Positions 1 to 10,123 of a DNA stretch of 64,000 nt are shown piece after piece. The notes under the pieces were generated by a model that saw only the letters and a program-made list of their open reading frames with translations, had not been told where the DNA came from and searched no databases. The stretch covers positions 62,001-126,000 of the forward strand of contig JAJUPC010000231.1 in NCBI GenBank assembly GCA_023614405.1, given 5' to 3'. This DNA comes from Avena insularis. Its lineage: Eukaryota; Streptophyta; Magnoliopsida; Poales; Poaceae. The translations under genes and the position numbers were made by a program. Positions within the stretch are counted from its first letter, which is position 1, and the number at the start of each line of letters is the position of its first letter.

Positions 1-115
1 AGCCTTTCTCTCCCTCCTTGAACCATCTATTCTTGCACACAAGTCCTCTAAAACACCATCAAGGGGTTTTGCTAGGTTGCTCCGGCCTGAATTTGTAATT
101 TACAAAATTTCAGGG

Positions 116-560
116 GGGGGGACTATCCGCCTTAAGTGGGGGGCGGATTATCCGCCCCGGGCAAAATCGGCCCCTTATAGGCTGGGTCGGGGAGGGTAGG
201 CTCAAACAGAGCAGCAGCCGCCACCGGAGTATCCGCCTCTCTCGGAGTCGATTTGACCACCGGATTCTCCGGGCTCTCCCCGGATCTTATTCACCTCGCC
301 TCTGGGTATCTTCTCCTCCGCGATTTTCCTCCAATGAGTGAGGGTAACTCCCTCATCTCTCTCCTTTTGTATGGGATGCATTTTATTTGGTGGAAATCTC
401 GTTGTAGAAGATCCTTGGTGTTGTTCCTTTCATGCTAGAATCAGTAGAATTGCACCCTTTGTGCCCGATATGTTTTGCCATGGTATATCTGGGCCAATCC
501 AGAAAATTCCTGCGGGGGGCGGATTATGCGCCCCTCCCAGGGCCGGATAATCCGGCCTGG
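116..560. repeat. CGG-CCG palindromic boxes upstream of envelope-like ORF
   Basis: Near-palindromic boxes of the form GGGGCGGATTATCCGCCCC occur here. The clearest is at 140-158, with variants at 121-132 (TATCCGCC half), 226-237, 516-534 (one base changed, TTATGCG) and 539-556 (GGCCGGATAATCCGGCC core). They match the repeated CGG-CCG motifs known from Sirevirus LTRs and from the 5' side of the envelope gene in envelope-bearing members. In copy 2 the same boxes lie at 39621-39639 and about 39990-40026, where several bases are lost. Confidence 0.85.
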
Positions 561-2152
561 AGACTAAACTCTGGTCTGTTTTGGTCCTGCTCCTGCAATA
601 CACATCATTGGCTCTGGGTTGCTTTTCTACTCTTTCTTCTTGCTTTCTCCTGGACTTGTGTGTATGCTTATCTCCATGCTATCCCTCTAATGCTTTTCAC
701 AGGTGGTTCCAAGCCGACCAAGACCTTCGTCCGTCGTTCCCGTGCCAGTTATCTCAAGCCTACTATAGAAGGGAAGTTCATTGACGAGACCGAGGTCATC
801 AGAGCAACAAGAGAGGCTGAACGGATGGCAGAGGCAAGTAAGAAAACTAAGAGGACCGCATCTCGCAAGGGCAAACAGTCTCGGCCCAATTACAAGGCTA
901 TGGACAGTCTTCAGTATGCCACCATTCACCAGACTAATTATTATGATGAGGCTGACAGTGATGGTCCCCCCGAGGACTCTATGTTTTGGAATGCCCACTT
1001 TCGGGCTATTCATGATGATGTCTATGCTACTCTCAAGCTTCGCCCCATGCGTCCCATCAATTTGACTGAGGCTCAATCCAAGACTAGGCTCATTGAGGTA
1101 TTAGATGTGACCAACATGATGGGGCTGCACCACCTCATGACTATCCAATGCAACTATGATTCCTTTGTGGTGCGGCAGTTCTTCTCGACTCTGGTGATTT
1201 CCGGTGATGAGCGCCGTACTATGAAGTGGATGACAGGGACCACCATGATTCAGTCAGACTTTCGCACCTTTGGGAAGGTTCTTAGTTATGCATTCCATGG
1301 CCGTGACACTCCTTCAGGCCACCGTATCATTTCTCCTCTGAAGCCACCATTGCTCCTTGCCTTTCTTCTGATGGTGTTGCTGGTACTTTCGCTGGTCTCT
1401 CTCCCTTGTATGCCTCCCTTGTTGGCATATTTAGGTACTGCATCACTCCTAGTGGTGGCAACAATGACAGGATCCGTGGCCACCTGGTTCCATTCCTTGC
1501 TTTTGCTCACGAGTGTGCCACTAACTCTGGATCAGCCACAGGTTACAAACTGGATGTCATGGACTATATTTATCATGAGATGACGGATGCTATGATCAAT
1601 AGGCTCTCTATTCCTTATGATCCTTTCATTACGATGCTCGTCAAGCATATGTTGCCACATGAGGATTTTGGCACTGCTCTGGATGGAATTCACAAGCCCA
1701 AGAAAATCTACAACAAGGCTCAGAAGACCCATCACCCTTCCACTGCCCTGGAGTCCTTCATGCGTGATGCTCGGGCTAGTGGTCGTCGTTCCACGGTGTC
1801 CCCAATGGCACGCGAGGTTAAGCAGCTCACTTGTTTCCAGTGGCACATTCTCTGCCTGGGCATTGACACTCACAAGGGCCAATATGAGGCTTACCGCAGG
1901 GATCATGAGAGGGATCACACGCAGCAGCTTATTCTCCACCATGTCTCAGGTGCCACTGGCCATCAACCTCCTCCCACTGCTCCGGATCTGTATGCTCAGT
2001 GGAACACCTCAGGGATCAACTATGGCGAGCTCGAGAGTTGCCTCTTTCCTCCTCCACCGAGGACACCCACTCCTCCAGCTGATGATGATGATGATGAGTA
2101 TGATGAAGAGGAAGGGGACGGGATTGACTACGACGAGGATGAGGAGGAGTGA
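432..2152 (+). pseudogene. Sirevirus envelope-like (third) ORF, frameshifted, copy 1
   Basis: A long reading frame follows the pol region and resembles the plant 'putative transposon protein' family found as the extra ORF of grass Sireviruses; its biochemical role is unknown. The first part (432 to about 1345) is in frame 3. It begins with a hydrophobic stretch of about 30 residues near residues 58-88, followed by a basic region with the segment SRASYLKPTIEGKF and a Lys/Arg-rich patch. The frame shifts near 1340 and continues in frame 2 to the stop at 2150-2152, ending in an Asp/Glu-rich tail. Copy 2 shares the frameshift, so it is old. A splice-acceptor-like site at 701-702 suggests that the true coding exon starts at 703 and that the upstream hydrophobic part may be intron sequence. 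The envelope identity rests on position and lineage, not on a fusion or receptor motif. Confidence 0.72.
676..702 (+). promoter_or_regulatory. Splice-acceptor-like site before envelope-like exon
   Basis: A pyrimidine-rich run ends in TGCTTTTCACAG at 691-702, directly before the start of the conserved basic region. This is the expected form of a plant 3' splice site. A spliced subgenomic RNA for the envelope-like ORF is an inference, and no donor was identified. The equivalent AG in copy 2 is at 40168-40169. Confidence 0.45.
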
Positions 2153-2200
2153 TCTTCAGGGGCGTTAGCATCGCTCTTCTTCCTTTTTGGCGTTTCGATG

Positions 2201-2819
2201 CCAAAGGGGGAGAAGTAGTTCTATTAGGTCTCGTGGATTTGCAAGGGTCGGGCGCAAGCATCTTTCTTTCAGTCGTTTTATTTGCTTGCTTGTGCGCTTT
2301 TAGCGTGAACTCATTTGCTATTTGTGTTTGATTATGTAAGACTTTGTTGTGTTTCACTAAGTTTGGTACTTTGTGTGGTATTCATGGATTTCTGGATTTA
2401 TCTATTGTGGATCTCATGGAATTCAAGATTTATCTATGGAGGCATATTTGATGGCATATGGAATCATGGGCCTGTCTAATGTATGCATCAATATTGCTGG
2501 TATGGTTGGGATGTGCTTGGAGGCTATCAAACAAACTATATTCTTTGGCTATATTCTCATCCCGGTGGTATGACCTTGTTTCCCAAACCACCTTGTTTAA
2601 ATTATCTTGGTTATGGAAGTTGTGTTCTCTCTAGTGTGTGTATTTGTATTCAAATGCAAATTTTAAATATGCACACATCTAGGGGGAGCGTCTTTCATTA
2701 TTTAATGTGGAATTAGTCGGTTTCATTGCAAATCCTAATATTGTCATCTAACACCAAAAAGGGGGAGATTGAAAGAACATTTTATAATCCCTAGTGTTTT
2801 CTGTGTTAGATAACAATAT
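2201..2819 (+). promoter_or_regulatory. Multiple polypurine tracts with flanking inverted repeat, Sirevirus copy 1
   Basis: Three purine tracts are visible: AAAGGGGGAGAAG from 2203, AGGGGGAGCG at 2681-2690, and AAAAAGGGGGAGA ending at 2768 just before the LTR. The last is the functional candidate because the LTR begins directly after it. An inverted repeat surrounds this junction: ATATTGTCATCTAACAC at 2738-2754 pairs with GTGTTAGATAACAATAT at 2803-2819 with one mismatch, and the match extends outwards. Multiple PPTs and an inverted repeat around the terminal one are reported Sirevirus features. The PPT primes plus-strand synthesis. Confidence 0.8.
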
Positions 2820-3560
2820 CAAGGATTATTTAATGTGTGTTGAAGTGTTGCAGCTCTCTTTGAGAAAAAGGGAAAAGGATTCTGCCTTTGCGGGGCGGAT
2901 AATCCGCCCCCACCGCCGCCCCTCCCTCTTCCCAAGCAGGCGCAAGCCCTAGAAGGGGGGGGGAGTTTTGGCCGGATTTTCCGGCCACGCCGGATAATCC
3001 GCCCCTCAAGGGGGCCGGATAGTCCTCCCCCCTTGATCATCGCCAAGTCGCAAAGCCCAGAGAGGGGGCGGAGTGTTGGCCGGACTTTCCAGTCTGGCCG
3101 GATAATCCGCCCTTGGAGGGGCCGGATTATCCGCCCCCCAAGATCTTCACCAAGTTTCGCAGGCATCATCCCCAGAGAGGGGGCGGAGTTTTCCCAGGGG
3201 GCGGATAATCTGCCCCAAAAGTTGTCTGTGACCAGATCCGGGAGGGTATTTAAGGCAGCCTTCCCCCTCCTGCCAGATCTCTTGAGTCATTCGAAAAATA
3301 CCAAATCTGATCTCCAACCTTCATCCAAGAGAGCTCCACCTAGATCCACCCAAAGGCCCCGTTCCTTGGGGAATCGAAGGAGGAGAACTCAACCTTCATC
3401 ATCAGCAATCAAACGCTTCATCTCCTCTCCTTTCATTTGGAGAACCACCGAGATAGTATTTCTTGCAAAATACTTTGTGTCAAGCCTAAAATTGAAAAAG
3501 TATTAAAAATTGGTTAGCACCTATTCACCCCCCCTCTAGGTGCCCATACGTTCCATTTCA
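2770..3560 (+). repeat. Sirevirus 3' LTR, copy 1 (791 bp)
   Basis: The LTR starts TGAAAGAACA after the terminal PPT and ends GTTCCATTTCA, giving short inverted ends (TGAAA...TTTCA). It holds a cluster of CGG-CCG boxes followed by a TATTTAA promoter element at 3247-3253. Near the 3' end is a C-rich run (ACCCCCCCTCTAGG, about 3524-3540), consistent with the polyC-rich integrase signal described for Sireviruses. The nested gypsy element sits just right of the LTR end, so the Sirevirus target-site duplication cannot be judged here. Confidence 0.82.
2892..3216. repeat. Cluster of CGG-CCG palindromic boxes in Sirevirus LTR
   Basis: At least seven boxes lie within 325 bp. They include GGGGCGGATAATCCGCCCC (2892-2910), GGCCGGATTTTCCGGCC (2970-2986), one at 2989-3005, a degenerate one near 3012-3032, one at 3096-3112, GGGGCCGGATTATCCGCCCC from 3117, and one ending in CTGCCCC at 3198-3216. 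They stand just upstream of the TATA-like element at 3247-3253. In Sireviruses such boxes form CpG islands next to the promoter and are thought to be regulatory. Confidence 0.88.
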
Positions 3561-3566
3561 CCTTTA

Positions 3567-6500
3567 TGTCAACACCCGGATTTTTAATCCCAAATGCCTG
3601 TTATGCCATACATCACAATCCCAGGATTACCATTTTTGCGAGACATAACAGAATTGGATACCATAGTACATCATCCATTACAAACCATACATAAGGTCTT
3701 ACACAAATAAGGATCTCATGATCCAGTTCTTAATACAACTCAAGCAGCGGAAATACGTAATAATAACGGTAGTGTAGGCGAAGCTTCATCTTCGGGGTCA
3801 TAGGCAATGCTGACGATGGGAGATGATCCTAGTTGTCGTAACCTTCCTAGGTTCCATCCTCCAGGTACTCCTCTTCATAGTCTGGCCATGGGAATAGCCA
3901 GGGACAAAGCCATGAGTACTCTTTAAGTACTCGCAAACTAATACTAACAATTAAAGGGGGTTTTTCGTAGTAGGACACTAAGCTCTAGGGTTGTTTTGCA
4001 AAAGCCAGATTTACATCTACTAAGTTTTAGAAGCAACGAATGCTAGTTGAAGTTTTATAAAACCTAAGTGGGAACTTGTATCTCATGCCACAACTCTATT
4101 GTGGTCAAGTCAAAAATCTCAATCCATTTCCTTGGCCAATCTTCACAAGGTAGCCTCAGCTCAAACCTTGGCCGTGAGGGAACCAATACTAAGGTATATA
4201 AGTTTCCAGTCAAGCCCTACCTAATTCTTGGGTATTGTGGTTGTACGGTAAAATTGGAATGGTATCGCATCCAGACAACCATCAGTTTTATAAAGGGCTT
4301 AGGCTCATGCCTCAACATTTTCATCATCCAAATCATCTGGTGTTCGGAAACACATGTAAAAACATCTCAATAGAATGATCAATCATTCCAAGGTTTTCAT
4401 AACCATTTTCACCAAGTATTCCCATCTAATGTTGATCAAGTTTTGTGCTTAGCACTAGCATCTACAATTGGGAGTGAGTACTAATGAGGGGTGGTAAACT
4501 AGTGGAGTTTAACTAAATTCAATCTTATGCCTTAGGATGACATAAAGATTATCTAGCTTAGGCCAAGTTTTATGCTCTTTATGCAACCTTTAATTATCTT
4601 TCTAGTATCTACAATTCACTTAAACAAGCTCTAAGTAATAGCTTTGATAAAGAAATAAAGTATAAAGCTTGCAAGTAAAACTAGGATTGGTTTATCAAGT
4701 GGGTATAACCACATATGCTTAAGGCATATGGTTGGCATGGTAAGGCTTGCTAAAGTAGAGTATCTTGCAAGTGTTAGCTTGCACATTCAACTAGTAGTAT
4801 TAGGCTTGCATCAATATCAGTATAAGCTTGCAAAATTGCAAGTGTTAGCTTGTCTTGTGCAGAGTAGTGGTTGAAGTTCTCCTCGGCTTCTTCTTCATAG
4901 TATCCTCCTTCCTCCTCGTATCCTTGGTCGGTACTAGCGTCTATAAGTAAATACGAGGTACACAATCACCAAACAATACTTAACTACTTTCAATCATCAC
5001 ACCAAAGGGTCCTATAGATGATCTAGCATCATCACTAACATTACAAGATTAAAGCTTGGTTTAATTTCTTTTATTTTTAGAAAAGTAATTTCTACTCATT
5101 GAAAAACTACTTAAGATTTAATATTCTCCAAACCAAACATGGGATTATGTTGACACATGTCATCACCACATATTTTAGTCCATGGGAATGTGATTTAAAG
5201 TGGTGTCACAATTTACTAAGGTTTAACCTTTTATTTTACTTAAATAAAGTGACTAGAAATGCCTCTGTGGCATTCTTTTATTATTTGAACCTTATTTCTT
5301 TAAGTAAATCCAAATGTTTTTATATATTCTGAAAGGTATGATCAAATGTTATATTTGAGAGTTGGAATCAACTCAAAAGCTTTTATGGTTTAAATTTGAA
5401 AAATGTTTGAATGCAGAAAAGGTTCTGCCTTGTTATTTTTACCAAGGTTGATCTATAGATTCAAATGATTTGAATCCAACGGGCATTTCAATATCTTTCT
5501 AACAAAATTGGTTTCATTCAATTTATTTCACTGAATCGAGCTGGGTTGATTTTTCAAACTAGGTACAGAACTGTGTTTGAATGAAAATGGAAAAATCCAA
5601 ATTCAAACGAGTGGGCTGCACTAGCAGGCGGCCCAGTGTCACTCCGCGGCATGGGGCTCAGCTGACAGGGGGGTTCCACTAGTCAGTGGCTCTTTAAACG
5701 CGAAGCGGTACGGGGCAATATCGGCCACAAGATCTAAGTCTAATCGAACGGCTGCTACTCATCGTCCATGTCGGGTTGCGCCGGCGAGACAGAAACCTAA
5801 CGCGGAAGGTGGGGGTCGTCGGGGGCTCACCGGGGCTCAGGCGAGGGTCGGCGAGGCGGGCGAACGATGAAGTCGACGACGGTGAACCTCCTGGTACCGG
5901 CAGCTTCTCCTGGGGTGGACGAAATCGACGGCGCCCTTCTTCTCCAGAGGCGGCTTGCTCCAGCCAAATTTCGGCGATGCGCTGCTCGCCTTGCTCCGGG
6001 AACAGGGTGGAACGATTAGTGAGGAGAGGGGAGTGAGATGGTGTGCTCAATTCGGCTGGGGGTCGCCTCCTTTTATAGGCTCGATGGTGAGACCGAGAGG
6101 GATGGGCAGACGACGGTGGCGACATGGCTACGGGCTGCTAGAGACATGGCCGGTGGTGGCGATCGATCGGTGGTCTCCTGGCGATGCTCTTTGGCTTTAA
6201 TGCGCGTGTAGGGGCGGTGGAAAACGGTCTGGAACATGTGATGCTCTGGGCGGCAGAGGCGGCGTCTTCGACGACGAGCGGTGGCTATGAGGCATGGGAC
6301 GGCGAACGGGGATGTCTGGCGGTCTCCTTGGACGATGGTGATTGCGTATGCACACGGCGAGGGCGGCACACGGTCTGTGGGCGCGTGTCGAGGGTGGCGC
6401 TCTCGCGCACGCTCGGCATGGTTGATGAGAAACGCAGGTGTGTGTGGCGTTCTCTGGTCGATGTCTTCGAGGCAGGGCTGGTCGAGAGGGGGCGGTGAGG

Positions 6501-7286
6501 CATGGGTGATCTCCCAGACAAGGTTGGCACAGCTAGTTCCTCTCCTAGCTTGCTGTCTACACTGGGGTGGCATGGGTGGCTTCGGCTGTTCACCATTGAT
6601 GACATTGCCAAGCTTACAGTGGTGCTAGACCTTTACAAATGAGCTATATGATCTACTAAATCACTGCTCCAAATAGTGTTTGGATTTTATTTGATTTGCA
6701 TCTGCAAGGAGTTTGATGAAATGGCCGCATGAATTCAAGTTTTGAATTTTGAAAAGATTTTTGGTAGGTGTGCTAGGTAGGTTCTGGTGAGTCTGCAGAT
6801 GCTTGGGTTTTGAAAGTTGAGCTTGTTTGAGTGGTTTTTGAAAAAGTGGGATCTTCCCATATGATATAGAATCAATTTTGAACTGTCCCTTAGACTATGC
6901 ATTCAAATGTTTTTGGATGGTCACAAAGTTATGATTACTATCAAGGGGTGCAAAGATCCAAACAAGTTTCTGTTAAGTTTTTAAAGTTAGAGACAGCCAA
7001 AGTAGCCATGGGAGTTAATTTGGCAAAAGTGACCATTCCTTTATTTTGTTTGTTTTGATTTATTTGTCTTTGGGAAAAGTGTGGGGATTGTTTAGATGAT
7101 GTTTATTTCACCCAAGAATCATTTTACAAGCAAAGAAACACATAAACAAGGCAATTCAAAAGAATTCAAAATGGGATGCATACACACATGAATGCTTTCT
7201 CATTTTATTTTAGAAAAGTTTTTGTTAACCCTAAATTTGATGATTAGAGTTTGATGATTCTAGTTTAATATTTTTGGGATGTTACA
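3567..7286 (-). repeat. 3' LTR of nested gypsy element, copy 1 (3,720 bp)
   Basis: The sequence matches 10124-14103 throughout but is about 260 bp shorter, mainly because of a deletion near 4117. Its GC-rich middle (about 5690-6580) is the promoter and leader region. A TATA box on the - strand (TATAAAAG) lies at 6070-6077. The several long overlapping reading frames in this GC-rich part are not conserved proteins. A second small deletion of about 18 bp near 6928 is also specific to this LTR. Confidence 0.92.
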
Positions 7287-7304
7287 AACCTTCCCCCCTT
7301 AAAC
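7287..7304 (-). promoter_or_regulatory. Polypurine tract of nested gypsy element, copy 1
   Basis: Directly inside the left LTR the - strand reads GTTTAAGGGGGGAAGGTT, a typical gypsy PPT for plus-strand priming. Its position confirms that the left LTR is the 3' LTR. Confidence 0.85.
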
Positions 7305-7342
7305 AAAATCTCATCCCGAGATTTGAAAAAGGACGAAAAGAT

Positions 7343-9145
7343 TACCTAGGATTTGAAGAGATCGGGAAACTCCGTCCTGAAGTGATCTTCGTGCTGCCAG
7401 GAAGCTTCCTCTTCTGTGTGGTTGCTCCACTGAATTTTGAGAAACTTGATGCTTCGGGTTCTGTTGGTTCGGAAAGCTTCTTCCAAAATACGGATGGGTA
7501 CTTCGGGATAGGTCAGGTCATCGTTGATCTCTATGGTCCGGTGATCGATATTCTTGAACTCTTCCGTCTTCTCCGAAACTTCGAGGCACTTGCGAAGTAA
7601 TGAGATATGGGACACATTGTGCACGGTTGACATCTCTTCGGGTAGTTCCAATTGATAAGACACTTCTCCTCGACGGTTCAGAATCTTGAAAGGTCCGATA
7701 TATCTGGGGGCTAACTTTCCTTTGAGTTGGAAATGCTGCATTCCCTTCAATGGCGACACTTTCAGATATACAAAATCTCCTATGTTGAAGGCGAGGTCTT
7801 AACGTCTCTTCTCGGCGTAACTCTTCTATCTGGACTGGGCTGTCTTGAGGTGCTCACGAATCTTGTGAACCTTCTCTTCTGCTTCTCGTAGGATATCGGG
7901 TCCAAAAGTCTGACTCTCTCCTACTTCCGACCAATTCAAAGGGGTGCGACACTTCCTTCCGTACATAAATTCAAATGGGGCCATTTGCAAACTAGCTTGA
8001 TAACTGTTGTTGTACGAAAATTCTGCAAACGACAGACAGTCTTCCCACTTAGATCCATATTTTAACACACATGCTCTCAGCATATCTTCGAGTATTTGAT
8101 TTACTCGCTCCGTTTGTCCATCGGTCTGAGGGTGATACGCGGTGCTGAAATCTAGGCGGGTTCCTAAAACTTCTTGAACTTTCTTCCAGAATCTCGAGGT
8201 GAACTGAGTTCCTCAATCCGATACAATGTTCTTGGGGACTCCATGCAAACTGATGATTCTAGCGATGTATAACTCAGCTAGCTTCGAACTCTGATATGTG
8301 GTCTTGACGGGTAAGAAATGGGCGACTTTGGATAATCTGTCCAATATGACCCAGATAGAGTCATTTCCCCTACTAGAAGTAGGCAATCCGGTGATAAAGT
8401 CCATTCCAACAGAATCCCATTTCCATTCCGGAATCTGAAAGGGTTGCAACAATCCAGCGGGTCTTTGATGTCCGGCCTTGACTCGCTTACATATATCACA
8501 CTTGGCGATATAGCTTCCGATTTCTCTCTTCATCTTATGCCACCAAAATTGCTCTTTAAAATCTTGATACATCTTAGTTCCTCCGGGGTGGATAGAATAA
8601 AGAGTATCATGAGCTTCCTTGAGAATAACTTTTTTCAACTCAGAATCTGCTGGTACACAAAGGCGTCCTTTGTACCACAGAACTCCTTCTTCGTCTTCGG
8701 TGAATCCGGGTACTTTGCCTGTACCGATACGATGCTTGATTCCGTCAATACTAGCATTTCCTTTCTGCGCCTCTTTGATCTGGCTGATCAAAGTGGGTTG
8801 AAGTTCTATGCTAGCCAAAAATCTTTCACTCACTAATTCCATTCGAAAATATTCCATCTCTTTGTGCAAACTTGGTTGCTCCTTCAAAATCATGGAGTTC
8901 AAGCATCACGGCAATCTGCTAAGGGCATCTGCTACCACGTTGGCTTTACCGGGGTGATAGTGAATGTCCAGATCGTAATCCTTGATTAACTCAATCCATC
9001 TTCTGTGTATCATATTCAACTCCTTCTGAGCGAATATATACTTCAGGCTCTTGTGATCCGAATAAATCTCACAACGATTTCCCATCAGGTAGTGCCTCCA
9101 TGTCTTCAGGGATAGAACTACGGCTGCGAGTTCGAGGTCATGGGT
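7343..9145 (-). pseudogene. Gypsy pol remnant: RNase H end, integrase, chromodomain-like tail, copy 1
   Basis: One - strand reading frame runs from 9145 to about 7343 and carries four stop codons: TGA at 8906-8908, TGA at 8213-8215, TAG at 7826-7828 and TAA at 7799-7801. It starts inside RNase H (motifs [11 protein letters not shown] and [14 protein letters not shown]). The integrase zinc-binding region (with CDICKRVK) follows, then the catalytic core with D in MDFITGLP, D just before the second stop, and E in QTERVNQ. The C terminus has a PLKG...LAPRYIGPF segment and a chromodomain-like end (FLKIQWSNHTEEEASWQ). Integrase would insert the element cDNA, and the chromodomain is thought to steer it to heterochromatin. 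Gag-protease-RT upstream is absent. At least two of the stops fit C-to-T change at a CGA codon. Confidence 0.85.
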
Positions 9146-9893
9146 TGGGTAAAATCCTCCTCATCGGTGAAGAAATCCATAGCCTGATCCTCCAGAAAAT
9201 CATCATCATCGCTGATATAGGAGTAGGGGTATCCACGAAGATCCTCTCCGGCATTCTCCTTTCTTCCAACTGCATGTCTCTCTCATGGATGGTATCCTCC
9301 AAAGACGAGATACGGTGGCGAAGACGGGCAATGATGCGCTCCTTCTTGTCGAGCTGACGGCGGCGAGACTTGCGATCCTTCGCTAGCATGGCGATGGTCT
9401 GATCCTTCGTCTTGATAATGGCGGACTTGTGGTTGGAGTAGTCACAGCAATTATCCAACTCCTGCTGACGATCATACATCATGAAGCTAAGGTGGTCCAA
9501 TTGGGTCTTCAGCTCGTGGTGGTATGGGGCTTCCAGTGGATGTCCATTAGCACCACGCCTTGGGCAAAACTCAAAGCGGGTACCCTTGATCTGGTTGATA
9601 CTCTGCCCACACAGACGGGCAAGAGCTTCTTGCATGGCCCTGGCAAGTCCATCGAGCCAGTTGTTCTCTCTTAAGGTAAACTGAATTCCCTCAGCAGTGG
9701 GAGGTTCAATCTTTCCTCGAAGACTTGCAACAATTAGCCACTGCAAATCTTCTCCTCCTTGATCATTGAGCTGAGCTCTGAAGAACTCAGGGTGCGGACA
9801 CTCCAGAAGTTCCGAAAGCTGGTCCAAATCCCTCTCAAAGATAAGGTCTCCTCCATTTCCCAACTGGTAAAACTTGCTGTACTTCACGTCCAT
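9138..9893 (-). pseudogene. N-terminal gag-region ORF of nested gypsy element, fused to RNase H remnant, copy 1
   Basis: The frame opens with MDVKYSKFYQLG at 9893 and codes for a soluble, partly coiled-coil protein (heptad-like Lys/Arg/Glu stretch near residues 165-205). I do not recognise a zinc knuckle. From its place after the PBS it should be the leader or gag N-terminal part. Copy 1 lacks one C near 9263 compared with copy 2, so the last ~40 residues are read in a wrong frame. In copy 2 the same region gives an acidic tail with SDDDDFLEDQ. The ORF runs straight into the RNase H remnant, which marks the deletion junction near 9140. Confidence 0.65.
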
Positions 9894-10104
9894 ATAAAAG
9901 AATATAAGATGAGTAAGTTAGTAGAGTGATCTAGTGTGTCAAATTTTATGTATTTTGCAAGAGTTTTTGAGGAACATGAATTTTCATGAAAGAATCAAGG
10001 TGATAAGAATGGGAATAAGTTTTTGTAAATATTTGCTTTCTTTGGTTTTGAAACTAAGTTTTTGATTCCAAACGTCCAGTCTAACTAGGGTCTCCTATGG
10101 TCAG

Positions 10105-10123
10105 GATGGCTCAGATACCAACT
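10105..10123 (-). other. Primer binding site of nested gypsy element, copy 1
   Basis: Immediately inside the right LTR the - strand reads TTGGTATCTGAGCC, one base away from the common plant PBS TTGGTATCAGAGCC, which pairs with initiator tRNA-Met. Copy 2 has the standard form. It fixes the right LTR as the 5' LTR. Confidence 0.88.

Larger units (their letters stand above)
1..3560 (+). mobile_element. 3' portion of Sirevirus (Ty1/copia), copy 1
   Basis: This is the downstream part of an envelope-bearing Sirevirus. It holds the spacer with palindromic boxes, the envelope-like ORF, a series of G-rich polypurine tracts and one LTR. The pol gene lies outside the window, but the matching copy at 33708-43023 shows what precedes it. 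The combination of an extra ORF after pol, several PPTs and CGG-CCG boxes is the published signature of Sireviruses. The 3' LTR ends at 3560, immediately left of a nested gypsy insertion. Confidence 0.88.

Noticed and set aside
1286..1942. Antisense frames of 74 and 136 codons opposite the envelope-like ORF
   Set aside because: They are shadows of the + strand coding sequence, preserved only because the sense strand is.
2892..3216. Regularly repeated palindromes suggesting a CRISPR-like array
   Set aside because: Unit spacing is irregular, there are no unique spacers of equal length, and the context is a plant retrotransposon LTR. They fit the known Sirevirus boxes.
5694..6628. Several overlapping frames of 80-166 codons in GC-rich sequence (also at 12470-13304, 45340-46309 and 52179-53018)
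   Set aside because: They lie in the promoter/leader part of the gypsy LTR, occur on both strands, and change or break between the LTR copies. GC-rich sequence has few stops by chance.
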